A DNA stretch of 64,000 nucleotides from Oscarella lobularis (taxonomy: Eukaryota; Porifera; Homoscleromorpha; Homosclerophorida; Oscarellidae), in the NCBI RefSeq assembly GCF_947507565.1, contig NC_089175.1, forward strand, positions 5,445,733 through 5,509,732, in the 5' to 3' direction. Under the pieces are notes generated by a model. It did no database searches and had not been told where the DNA came from. It worked only from the letters and a program-made list of their open reading frames with translations. This document shows positions 33,660-44,634 of the stretch, one piece after another; positions within the stretch are counted from its first letter, which is position 1; every line of letters starts with the position of its first letter. The translations under genes were made by a program, and so were the position numbers.

Positions 33660-34005
33660 ATTATTACGAAATGAGCACAGACAATGATCATTGGGTGAGA
33701 GGTACACCTAAATCAGACTGATTAATTTTTGATTTCTTTGTTAGAAAGGAGACGGTAGTCAGTGCAATATTAGACACTTGTGGCAACGTGACAGCTCTGT
33801 CAAGAAGAATGGATGCATCGTCGCTGACGTTGATGATTATCTTTAGGTGAAATAGTTACAGTACCTGTCGTTTACCAGGCTAGTTGTTTTGCAGAGTGTC
33901 ATTAGCTTCAAACTTTTGCAGACAAAGGCTTATGTTTCCGCGTCGTGGGATCAAACGATATTATTAATTTGGAATGCGTACATCAAATGAAGTAAGGGAA
34001 AAGAA
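33660..34005 (+). pseudogene. Relic of WD40-gene 3' exons (first)
   Basis: GAGCACAGACAATG, GGAGACGGTAGTCAGTGC, GGCAACGTGACAGCTCTGT and TTTCCGCGTCGTGGGATCAAACGAT follow the order of the last WD40 exons (28460-28912) with deletions and frame breaks. It lies just upstream of a type-A gene, as the intact WD40 3' end does. Confidence 0.8.
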
Positions 34006-34151
34006 TTAGTTTATATACACGGTGCCCTTTCTGTTGAGAAAAAGAGCAAGAAGATGCAATTTTCCTGATTCTGTAGCAGTTCATTATACCGAGAGTTGTT
34101 TTCTAATTTTGCACCTGTCTCACCATACGATCACGTGACTCATTTCAAACC

Positions 34152-35884
34152 ATGGCGACGTCTTCGTTGGTCGACAGACGATGGGAATCTGTTGTCCGAC
34201 CCTTATTGATCGATCTCGCCTCAGTTCTTGATCCCGACTCGTTCCTCCATCAGCTCTTTCGCAAGCGACTCATCACGAAAGAGGAATATCATCGTCTTCA
34301 CTCGATGACGTCGAGAAAAGAGAAATCTCTCGCGCTACTCAGCGATATTTTGCCACGAAAGGGACCGAAGTCTTACGATGACTTTGTCTCGGTTCTGCGA
34401 GCGACCGAAGGACAGGAACACGTCTTCGCAGTGCTAGGAGGTGAACGTGAAATAAGCACTAAATCCGTTTTCGAAAAAGCTGTCATCGAGAGCCCCTTCA
34501 GCCATTCTTTTCAAGTAAGAGGGATGACACTAAAGTTTGCAAAAGCGCAAACTGTACTTAAATGCGTGGGTCAGTCAGGAGATACAATTGAATCTGAGTT
34601 CTTCTCATTGATTATTCCTCCTGGAGCCGTCGTAGGCAGCGCTATAAACGTTGGTTTCACCGTTTACGAGTATCAGTCTGAGGAGTCTGAAAGCGTTGAA
34701 GATGATACGGACATAACAGATCTTCTGTTCCTACATCCGTGTGGCGAAGAGTTTGCAGAAAATGTCACAATCACAATGAGGCTTTTGCCACGTTTCGAAC
34801 AGAAACAAGCGTTTCTTTTCTACAAGGCGCCGCACTCCGTCTCGTTTTCTAGTACTTGTGTCGGAGTAAATCCAACTGAAGTCCATGGTGGAACTGGAAT
34901 GTCGGCTGTCCTTCACGAATCGTATCTGGAAATTACTACTCAGCATTTTTGCAGGTTCTTTGCGGGAATGTTTCATTGTTTCGGACACAAATATTACGTG
35001 CTAGCGTTTGGAAGGTGGACGAGTGGACAAAATTTTCCTCATTTAACAAAAGCAGTAGTTGATATTCGCTTTACTTCTTCAAGAATGCGTTTCATCAACG
35101 AATTGAAGGCGCGCTATAAACACTTACCCTTGCTTCTAGATCAGAGTGTGACAATCTACTTTAAGGACCCAGTCAGTCTTCAATGCAAAAATGTTTCTTC
35201 TGGTTGGAGGCTACATTCTAACAAAGTCATGCGTATTGAAAAACGAAGCTTGCAGCAAGCAAGAAGAAGTGTTATAAAGCACCATACGGAATCACTAACT
35301 TTGGAGAAGCGAAAAGAAGAAGCTTCTGATCAAATATGGCTTGAAGTGCGTCTGATGTGCGGAAGAAGAAGAAGAAGCATTCTTCTCACCTTGCAAGAAT
35401 ATTCTTTAGATCGGCTACAGGTAAATTTAGTGGCAATCTGAATTGTAAATCTCGTCGTTTGTCTAAGCAATTTTAAATTTGACCAGGAGTTGCCTCAGGA
35501 AGTGACGACTGTTGTTGATTCAGGTGAACATAGTAGTATTGCATAATTAATAGTTATCCGTGCATTGAAGTTTGTTTTGCAGAAATACTGGGAAGAAAAC
35601 CTACAGGAAGAGAGCTAAACAAACTGAGTAAAGAACTGACGTCGTGGAAGCCTGTTGCTCGATGTCTGTTAGTTCCTGAGCCCAACATCTCTGAAATTGA
35701 ACGGAAATACGCTAATGACCCTCGTGAGCAGGTATACCAAGCTCTACTACAATGGGTGCAGCGGGAGTCAGAGTCTGCATCAGTAAAAGCACTTTGCAGA
35801 GCCCTACGTGACGAAGGTCAAACGGCTATTGCTGCTGAAGTTTTTGAGCTAAGCGATGAAGTTCTACGTGACCGGTCATTCTAA
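34152..35884 (+). CDS. CARD-ZU5-DEATH protein, A2
   Basis: Three exons (34152-35420, 35487-35523, 35583-35884) splice to 535 residues. Residues about 10-95 are CARD-like (FLHQLFRKRLITKEEYHRL). About 125-270 is a ZU5 domain with the IIPPGAV motif and the C-terminal HFCRFF strand, followed by a segment that could be a UPA-like domain. The last exon is a DEATH domain (SWKPVARCLLV, REQVYQALLQW) closely related to those of the ROCO genes nearby. ZU5 and DEATH also occur together in UNC5, PIDD and ankyrins. Here the ROC-COR core found in sister genes has been replaced by ZU5, so the array shuffles cores between the same two death-fold ends. Relics of a ROC exon follow at 36010-36200. Confidence 0.83.
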
Positions 35885-36009
35885 TTAGCACAAACAATTC
35901 TGTTCTTTTCTTTAGTCGAACTGTTAGTTATATAGCATCACGTATTTTTAGGCGAAGAAAGAACGAAAGCGCGTTCTTGTACACTCAAACACTTTTTGTA
36001 CTCATAGGA

Positions 36010-36200
36010 ATAGGAGCACAGGAATAACCGCACAGTGATGAAGAAGTGACTGTAAGTATGTACTATGTAGAATCTACATCTGCGTGACCCCTTTTTTCTT
36101 CTACATAGGAGCTAGACAAAAACATTGATGAGATAACCAAAATTGAAAATTAACTCCAGAGCAACATGGAGAGATAACTGAGTATGTGAAGATCTTACGT
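36010..36200 (+). pseudogene. Relic of ROC linker and G3 exon start
   Basis: CACAGTGATGAAGAAGTGACTGTAAGTATG and AGGAGCTAGACAAAAACATTGATGAGATAACCAAA match the linker-exon end and the start of the following exon in gene A1 (30390-30540). The frame ends in stops and the match fades after GAGATAACTGAGTATG. It suggests that the CARD-ZU5 gene stands where a ROCO gene once was, or that a fragment was left by recombination. Confidence 0.7.
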
Positions 36201-36605
36201 CGTACTCGAATACTGTGTTTGTTTTGGTTTGTCTTTAATTATCACATTCTGTTAGACAATGAACGCCCTGAATTTTTAATTAATGTGAATATTTTCCGGA
36301 TGTCGTCATATGATGTTCAGATGACAAAGAACAAAATTTCGTTCTTGAAGTAAACTATTTACTCATATTGTGCTACGTATTCAGTGGACAATGTTTAAAT
36401 TTAATTAAAGTTGTGTGATTATATTTGCAATATTAGCTCTGTCCTACACTAGCTACTAATTCTTTCTACCTTATGCCTTTGTGGATGCAACAGCGCACAT
36501 GACCTAGAGCAGAAAAATGGCATTGGAATGAGCCGAATTTTAGGCTAGGTAACCCGCGCAACCGTGGTGGTTGTGGTTGTTGCTAGCGCACGTTCGCAGG
36601 CGCAA
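36201..36605. other. AT-rich spacer before the type-B gene
   Basis: No gene is seen. It contains sequences also found before other type-B genes (a CCTAGAGCAGAAAAA-like stretch, then TAGCGCACGTT just before the start). Confidence 0.4.
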
Positions 36606-39600
36606 ATGAACGTTCTTCGCTATCTTCTCGTTTCTCTGCACGACCGCTTGCCTCTCGGCGACGGACTCATCACTAACCTGTGCAGCAATGGCCTAATGAA
36701 GGGCGACGACGTAGAGCAGCTCAAACACCGTGGACGAGACGAGGCAATCGACTGTCTCGTCACAGAAATCCTTCCCTTCGCCGACCCAGCCTTATTTCCA
36801 GCTTTCTGCAAAGCGCTGCAAGCGGAAAACGCAGAACACGCTCTTCGACCAATCAGAGCGGTCGTAGAAACGATTGTTCCTCACTTCCAAGGTAACGCAA
36901 GAGTGGGCGTGGTCCCTGTTTTCACTTTCGAAAAATAGGAATCCCGCCCGAGATGGTTTTGTCGTCTTCCGTGATAATCATTGTCGACATACGTTTACGA
37001 GAATCGTTTTACCGCGAATTTCCTGCGATGAAAGACCATCTCTTTCCTTCCGTTGCTGTTGAACTGGTCCATGCTAATTTGACGGGATTCTATCGAAATG
37101 CATGCATGTCGACGCAGAATACACACACGTTGAACCGCAAGCTCGTCATCATAACGGAGCCACCCACCGCCAAGTCTCAAAATCTCTGTGACCAAATCGC
37201 CAATCTTGTGAAGATAGATAGGAATATCATTGCCTATCATCATTCGTGGAAAAGAGCATGGAAGACGTCACAACCCTCTCAGTGCAATCAATCTTCAGCT
37301 ACGACTACCCAGTCTCAGTCTCAAGTTATGCCGCCTTCCCATAGTCGTGACATTGATCCATATCAGTCAGAGCCAAATGTAAAGGGAAGAGGGGCGTTGT
37401 CTTCATCTAAAAATAGAGGAGTGACTCTAGGTGGGTGAAAGACAAAGATGTTGCATAATAATGCAAACATATTTATTTAGCATTGGCATCTCGTGGAGGA
37501 GAAGAAAGTCGCTCTGCTCGTCATGGATCTCTTCCTGACGTCAGACAATTTTCATCTGGTTCATTAATTAAGAATATCTTTTGAAATCATTGCTGTATAT
37601 TGTTTATTGTTAGGAGGAATGATCTTGAGACGTCCTGACGAGTTCTCTTCTCTTCTATCAACGTCAACGATGTCAGTTCAAGGAGGGCGCTCTGCGTCTT
37701 CATCGATGACCTGGCAAACAACTTTGAGTACACCAATTCAAGAAGAAAAGGGTCCTTCTTCAGTGATGGAGTCAGACATTACAAGAGTTACGAATCTTCA
37801 GCCACGTCAAGACATCTCAATGGGAGTCGTGGCGTCATTACAGAAGCCGGTCCCCGATTTGGTTAATTTGTTTTGGCATTGGGAACACGTCGTGTTCTTA
37901 CATTTGTTTTTGCAGGTTTCACATTTTACAAACCTTTTACGGCAAATGGGTATCATTAAAGATCAGCAGGAAATTTCGGCGCATTCCCTGGGTAGTGGCA
38001 ATTCACAAGGTGGCTACGAAGAAGGTACAGACATCCTCTGAAAGTATCCTAAGACTTTTCACTGTTTGAAGTTAGCTCAAAGACCAAGAGTGAGTAGGTC
38101 TGCCCCAGTCTTGAGCCAGCCTGCTGCACCACCAGTTGAACGTCAATTAGGAGAAAGTAAGTGATTAATTATTTTGATTATGCGATACTGTACCACCATT
38201 GGTGTTTCAGCTGAATCTGAACAGCGCAGTTCTCTTTCATCATTTGGTTCTGAAAGCTCTTCCGCACCAATCGTTGTGGAACAGCCTTCTTCTGTGCTGC
38301 AGTGTTTGATTCAAGAGTCGTCACCCAATCCGGGCTTAGCGCACGGTCCTCGCTCTTCGTACAGCTCGCAAGGATGTACTCGCCCAAAAAGCAACACACC
38401 AGAATCACAAGCAATCCAGCAACATCCAAAACCATCACAAAGTCACGCAAGTCCTTCAGAAAACTCGGGAGCACATTCGTGCACAAGTTATGTCCTTCGG
38501 GATCAATTTAATCCTCAAGGCAGCCTAGCAAGGCCAGATACCTTACCTTCTAGCATTCCTCTGATTCCGAACGAAGAAAACGATGTACGTGTAGACGAAA
38601 AATACCACCGTTCCGGCGTTGGTGCTGAGAATGAAGAACGTATTGCCAAGTTTGACTCACGGAAAGTTGGCGCCGAAGCTGACGAGTTAATTATCGCAGA
38701 AGAGTCTAAGAGTACAGACAGGCACGCTGTTGATACGAACATCTACAAGCAAGCTCTTGCTTCTGGCTCAGTTCCAATCAATCGATATCGCGTGATGGTG
38801 GTTGGTCAAGATGGCGGGGGAAAATCGTGCCTGATAGACTCCTTCTTGGGTCGTCCCTTCAAAGCCCAAAACCCGAGCACGGATGGCATTGCTATTCACG
38901 TGGCTGTGACGGCAGCAGAAGGAAAGGCGGGTCAGCACACGTGGCACAAAGAGGAATATGAGAAGGCGCAACATTTAGACAAATATCTTGCAGCTGGATA
39001 TGTGATTACAAAACGACAGCATCAAGTTATTATACTTTAATTCCACAATTAATTTTGTTTAATTAATTTCTGATGTTAGGAGACGCTGACGCAATCTGAT
39101 GCAACTGAAAGAGAAGCACCGGAAGATGAAAAAATGTCTTCAGAGTACCGTGAAGTGTTTGCTAGTGATAATGACGCCGATTTTTCTTCTGCCACTCGAG
39201 AGCTCGACAGGCGCATTGAGGAGATTACCAAAGATGAAAATTTAACTGCCGAGCAACAGAAAATGTTTGCTGAGTATCTCCAATCAAGTGAAGCTTTGGC
39301 CGGTCTCGAGAATTTTGAAGTTAGTTCTAAGCTCCTCTGGGACTTGGGTGGACAAGAAAGGTATTTGACGTCGCACGCAGCTCTCATTCCCACCGAGTCT
39401 GAGTACACCGTGTGCATGTATCTACTTGTTATTGACATCAGCAAGCCTCTTGGCGATGAGGCAGAATCGTCTTATCGTCTTGGAGGAACCTCAGCTGATG
39501 TTCCTCTTGAACTATTGAATATTAAGTACAACCGAGATTTTCCTCGGCACTGGTTCACATCCATTGGCATTAGCCATCCTTCTGACATGTCTTCTCCGTA

Positions 39601-41574
39601 TTTGGGAGAAGGAGAAGACTTGAAAGGAGTTAGCTATCCCGCTGTTCTAATCGCCGCCACTCACATTGATAAAGTGGCAAAAATGCCAAATTGTGAAGAA
39701 TTTCTTAAATCGCAAAATGATGAACTTGACAGTTTAATCCGAAACTTGAGGTGCGAAGATCACATCGTCAAAAATCCTAAAAACGGGCAGTGGTTCTTTC
39801 GAGTTGATAACACCAAGGCTGGGCAAACAGAAGACTCTAAGCGTTGCGAAGGAGTCAAGACAATCATTTCTAAACTTGACGGTTCGTCCAAACACTATTG
39901 GTCGCAGAAGCTTCCTATGCCAGTAACATGGGTTCGCTTTGAACTTTTTCTTGTTCTGTGGAAATTTGGAAAAATCATTTACGTTGAAACAGCCATTAAG
40001 CTTGCTAAATGTGTTGGAATCGAATCTAAGGAAGGCGCGCTTTCGGCTTTGAAGTTTTTTCACAACCTCGGCGTAATCTTTTATTTCTGGGACGTTCCTG
40101 AACTGGCCAATTTTGTCGTTGTCGATCCTACGTGGCTCATTAACACTGTGGCCAAATTTGTCACTGCTAGAGAGCCAACAAAGGTTATGCACCAACGCCG
40201 TTGGCGAAAGCTTTGTGAAACTGGAAAATTTAGCACAGACATGGTAATGAGCATGCTAACGGAAGCAAAGGTGGATTCCAGAGATCAAAAGCCAGTTCTA
40301 GACGTGCTAAGAATGCTAGATATTCTATGTGATCCACCTGAATTTTCTTCCTCGACGTTCTTCATTCCATGCATGCTCTCGCAAGGACTATCAGGTCCCT
40401 CGACGTGGGAGAAGTATTGTCCGAGCGAAGCGTTTCCTCCACCCATCGTCGTTTATCCTAACGAAGTGCAGACAATACCCGAAGCTCTTTTCTTTCGAAT
40501 CGTGACGAAATTCACACGGGAATACGCAGAAGGGTGCGACCTGACTCGAAATCGCTGCCTATTTCGAATAGGCAACAGTCTGGTGCTCGAATTATTGTAC
40601 TATAACAGAGGCGCTTGTCTGATTGTTTCATTGAACGGAGAAGGAGACAAAGATGAGGCGAAGTTGTCGGTTCCACGAAGGGCACCCGGAATTCAACAGT
40701 TCGTGACCGACAGCGTTATAAACGCGAAGAAGCGAGGAATGAGCGGACTGGAGCTTGCGTTTTACTATCAAGTGTCTGAATGCATCCGTGACGAGACGTC
40801 AGAGAGTGCAGATGCTGGCAACTTGAGTTGCAAACTACCAGGCGATGCCCGTTTAGTAAAACTGACTGAGAGCTGTAACCCGGCTCGGGATGGTCAAGCG
40901 GGTTGCCAGCAGCAAATTATGTACAAATCGGAGACGTGTATCACCAGAGAAGATCGGGATTTGGTTTATCGCTGGTACATTAACAAGAAAGAGGTCCGAT
41001 CAATGACACTTCTTCTCCTCGTTAATGAATGGCATTTATGTTTCTTTAGAATCTCTGCTTTTCTGAACCTCGAGGTCCACACAGTAATAAAACGAATAAT
41101 ATATCCGTCTGAGACGTTTCTCTTGCAGAAATTCTGAAGAGACAGCCTACAACACAAGCGTTAAGCAACCCAAGGGAAGAAACGGCTCTTCAAAGTAAGA
41201 TAAATGCGTTTTATGCTTTTTTTGCAGCTCCAGAATTAGATTTTAAAGACGAGAAGGTTGAAGACAAACACCTTAGGGAGGTGTATTTTAAAGTCAAGTC
41301 TTATTGGAAGCGTGTGGCGCGTCAGCTTGGTCCGACGAGTCTCTCAGACTCTGAGATAGGCTCGTGCGAACGTTCTAAAGTTCAAGAAGAAGAACAATGC
41401 TATGCAATGCTACAGACATGGATGAAGAAGCAAAAGGGTGAAGGGAAAGTTTGGGACCTTGCTAGTGCCATCTACAAGTCAGAACTGGAAGACGTTGTGA
41501 AAAACGTTTACGGGCCGAAAGTACTAATTGCATTGCAGGCTGCCAGTACTAGAGACGAAGACAATAGTCAGTAA
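36606..41574 (+). CDS. CARD-linker-ROC-COR-DEATH protein, B1
   Basis: Eleven exons (36606-36891, 36939-37430, 37481-37558, 37614-37861, 37916-38024, 38076-38156, 38211-39025, 39080-40993, 41050-41074, 41129-41194, 41228-41574) splice to 1486 residues in phase. The N terminus is a type-B CARD-like fold (MNVLRYLLVSLHDRLPLGDG). An uncharacterised module of about 110 residues (VIIIVDIRLRESFYREFP and following) comes next, then a Ser/Pro/Gln-rich linker of about 400 residues. The ROC domain has GQDGGGKS, DLGGQE and THID, followed by COR and a divergent DEATH domain (YWKRVARQLGP). The P-loop has Gly where the other copies have Ala. The start was chosen because the same MNV/MDVLRYLL start is shared by all type-B genes; a longer frame begins at 36564. 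This is the most complete type-B gene. Confidence 0.84.
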
Positions 41575-41999
41575 CGAGTTTGCTCAAACCCTGCTGCCTA
41601 GAAGGTAGAAAGGATGTTGCTGCACTAGTTTTGGCCTTAGACAACGACGTTCTAAGTGGTTTCGATATTCTACAGTCCTTGTTTTTTATTGTGCGTTTTT
41701 AGCTGATTATTCTTGCGGTGTTGTCATATGTATGGTTAGATGGCGGAAGGACGAAATTTTGTTCTTTCAGTGCAGACGTACTATTTTTACGCAACCCGTT
41801 TTGCATTTTTTATTAATTAATAAATTATAGTCGTATTGATTTTTGTACTGTAGACTGCCTGCATGTATGACTTAGAGCAGAGAAAAAAAGTCACGGCTCG
41901 TGAACTACAAAAAAGATCATGTAGGATAGTTTGGGCCAATTAGATTTTTGCGATAGGAAAGCTTTCGATTTGTCGTTGCTATAGCGCACGTTACAAAAA
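41575..41999. other. Spacer with a remnant of an older DEATH-exon tail
   Basis: 41600-41680 (GAAGGTAGAAAGGATG then TTAGACAACGACGTTCTAAGTGGTTTCGAT) resembles the tail of the A1 DEATH exon but lies after the stop of B1. The rest is AT-rich. The whole block is repeated almost unchanged at 52280-52708. Confidence 0.6.
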
Positions 42000-43770
42000 A
42001 TGGACGTTCTACGTTATCTTCTCGTTTTTCTGCACGATCGCTTGCCCCTCGGTGACGGACTTATCAATTCTCTGTACAGCAGTGGCCTACTGAATGGCGT
42101 CGACGTGGAGCGGCTCAAACGCGGAAGACGAGACGAGGCAATCGACAGTCTCGTTACAGAAATCCTTCCCTTCGCCGACCCAGCCAAATTTCCGGCTTTC
42201 TGCAAAGCTCTGCAAGCGACGAGGACGAACGCAGAACATGCTCTTCGACCAATCAGAGCGGTCGTAGAAACAATCGTTCCTCACTTCCAAGGTAACGTAA
42301 GAGTGGGCGTGGTTCCCGTTTTCACTTTCGAAAAATAGGAATCCCGCCCGAGACAGTTTTGTCGTCTTTCTTCATAATCATTGTTGACATAAGTCTACGA
42401 GGATCGTTTTACCGCGAATTTCCTACGATAAGAGACCGTCTATTTGCTTCCGTTGCTGTTGAACTGATCTATGCTAATTTGACGGGATTCTATCGAAACG
42501 CGTGCATGTCGACGCAGAATGCACATGCGTTGAACCGCAAGCTCGTCATCATAACGGGGCCAGCCACCGCCGAGTCTCAAAATCTATGCTACCAGATCGC
42601 CAGTCTTGCGAAGATAGATAGGAATGTAATTGACTATCATCATTCGTGGCAAAGTCCTTCTCAGTGCAATCAGTCTTTGGCTACATTAACCCAGTCTCAA
42701 GTTATGCCGCCTTACCGTAGTCGTGACATTCATCTTCACCCATCTCACTCAGAGCCAAATGTGTGGTATCCAAAAGGAAGAGAGTTGTCTTTTACTAAAG
42801 ATAGACCAGTGACTCCACGTGAGTGAAAGTCAGAAGATGTTGACTAATAATGTATGTAAACATATTTGTATTTTAGTATCTGCACGTGGATCATCTTCTC
42901 CACAAATTTCTTCCGGTTAATTAATTAGGGACCGTCTTTGGAAATCGATGCTATATATTATTATTTGTAGGGACGACTTCGAGACGTTCTGACGAGTTCT
43001 CTTCTTTTCTATCGACGTCGACGACGACGCCAATTGAAGAAGAGAGCTCTGCTCCTTCATCGATGACTTGGCAATCAACTACGACGACTCCAGTTCAAGA
43101 AAAGAAGGATCCTTCGTCGATGACTGACTGGGACGTTACAAAAAATTTGCCGTGCGACTCCTCAGCAACGTCTAGTCAGCCCAATGGAAGTCGTGCCATC
43201 ATCATCGCAGCAGCTGGACCCTAATTTGGTTGATTTGTTTTGCATTGGAAACACGTCGTTTTGTTACACTTATTTCTGCAGGTCTCCGAAATTGAAGAGT
43301 TCTTGCGACAAAAGGGATCGAAAAAGAAATTCTTGCGCAGTCCCTATATTTACGAGGTGGACATGAAGAGGGTACAGACATCTTCCAACCATAAGTCTCT
43401 TTTGTTTCACTGTTTGAAGCTAACTCAAAGACCAAGAGGGAGTCAGTCTGCTCCAGCCCCGAGCCGACCTAGTAGATTTCAAGTAGGAGAAGGTAAGGGA
43501 TACATTATTTCGACCATGGTGTTCCACTACAGTGCATGTATTGATTTTCAGCTGAATCTGAGCCGTTGGGTCGGGTTGCATCTTCTGCTCAGCCACCAAT
43601 CGCTGTGGAACCGCCCGCGATTCACGAATCAGAACCCAATCCGGGCTCAGCTCACCATCCTCTCTTGGTGTATCATACGCCAAGCAATAGTCAACCAAAC
43701 AGCAGCACAACAGAATCACAAGCAGTCCAGGAACATCCACAGCCATCGCATCCACAACAAGATCATCTGA
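42000..43770 (+). pseudogene. Truncated type-B gene, B2 (CARD plus linker, frameshifted)
   Basis: Exons 42000-42291, 42339-42818, 42877-42915 and 42971 onward match B1 and B4. The CARD-like domain and the 110-residue module are intact. In the fourth exon an extra A in the run near 43139, with nearby deletions, shifts frame and gives a stop at 43222-43224, so at most about 354 residues are made. Later linker exons (43281-43370, 43551-43768) are recognisable; one has a further one-base loss. At about 43769 the linker exon is joined directly to a fragment of the WD40 gene, so ROC, COR and DEATH are missing. Confidence 0.8.
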
Positions 43771-44330
43771 ATTGCAGGAGGATCCGAAACGTATGAACTT
43801 GAATCCAGAGTAAACGTAAGGGGTCTGATATATAATAATTTTAATTATTAGCTCATTATAGGTATCAGATTTCATAAGCACCTAAAGAGAACTGATCAAG
43901 GACTCGTAAAAGTACAAAAAATACGTAATAGAAAGATATAGACAATTTGTTTAGATTTTCGTTGATGATGCTGAAATACATATGAAGTTATAGGTGAGAA
44001 CAAGGGCAACGATTCAGTAGTCTCTTCAACGGAGTTTCAGCATCAACAAAAAGGCGTCAGGTTGTCGTATGGAAACGCAAGCAGTCAGCCGCAGTAATCA
44101 CGTTTGCTAAGGTTATTTGTGTAGAGTTCCCGTATGCTGTAGACAAACGGGGCACATAGATTTGATGCATTATTCATATTTCAGAAAGAAATTAATACCT
44201 TTCCGCTTCATGGGACCGAACAATTCGAATTTGGAATGCATACGTCGAAAGTACTACATTGAGAAGAAGGTTTGTATGCGCAAACACAACGCCTTTTGTT
44301 AAGGAAAGGGGCAAGAAGAGTTAGAACGAT
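43769..44330 (+). pseudogene. Relic of WD40-gene exons (second)
   Basis: ATTGCAGGAGGATCCGAAACGTATGAAC matches the WD40 exon at 26790-26820. GGTATCAGATTTCATAAGCACC, TTTTCGTTGATGATGCTGAAATACAT and CATCAACAAAAAGGCGTCAGG match the next three exons. After a gap, GGGGCACATAGATTTGATGCATTATTCAT and AATTTGGAATGCATACGTC match the last one. Stops and deletions break the frame, and exons between about 27150 and 28740 are gone. Confidence 0.85.
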
Positions 44331-44634
44331 GATCAGCGTTAGTTAAGATGAGTTTGATGTTTGGTAAGAATTGATTATTTAGTTTCACTTTTTAGTTGCA
44401 TTCAAAGCTTTTACTTATTAGCTGTGTGACGTACAGTATAGAATAAATTAACACGTACGTACGTAAGTACGTACGAAAGGAGTCACATTCCATCGAGTAA
44501 CTTAATTGTCTATCAACCTTTTAATTTAAACAAATTTCTCGGCTCTTCTAGATCAACGTGAGCACGAGAACGTCAAACGGGAATTCCAATGTACAGTAAA
44601 CAACTTACGCGCTATCACGTGCGTTTGGGGACTC
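44331..44634. other. Spacer upstream of gene A3
   Basis: No gene is seen. It contains a short ACGTACGT run (about 44452-44475). Its right half resembles the sequence before gene A1 (29390-29480), including CGCTATCACGTGC just before the start in both. Confidence 0.5.

Noticed and set aside
37982-38041. Extension of the B1 linker exon through GTDIL to a stop
   Set aside because: The GTACAG donor at 38025 and a TTAG acceptor at 38075 keep phase into the Pro-rich exon that is open in B1 and B4; reading through gives early stops.
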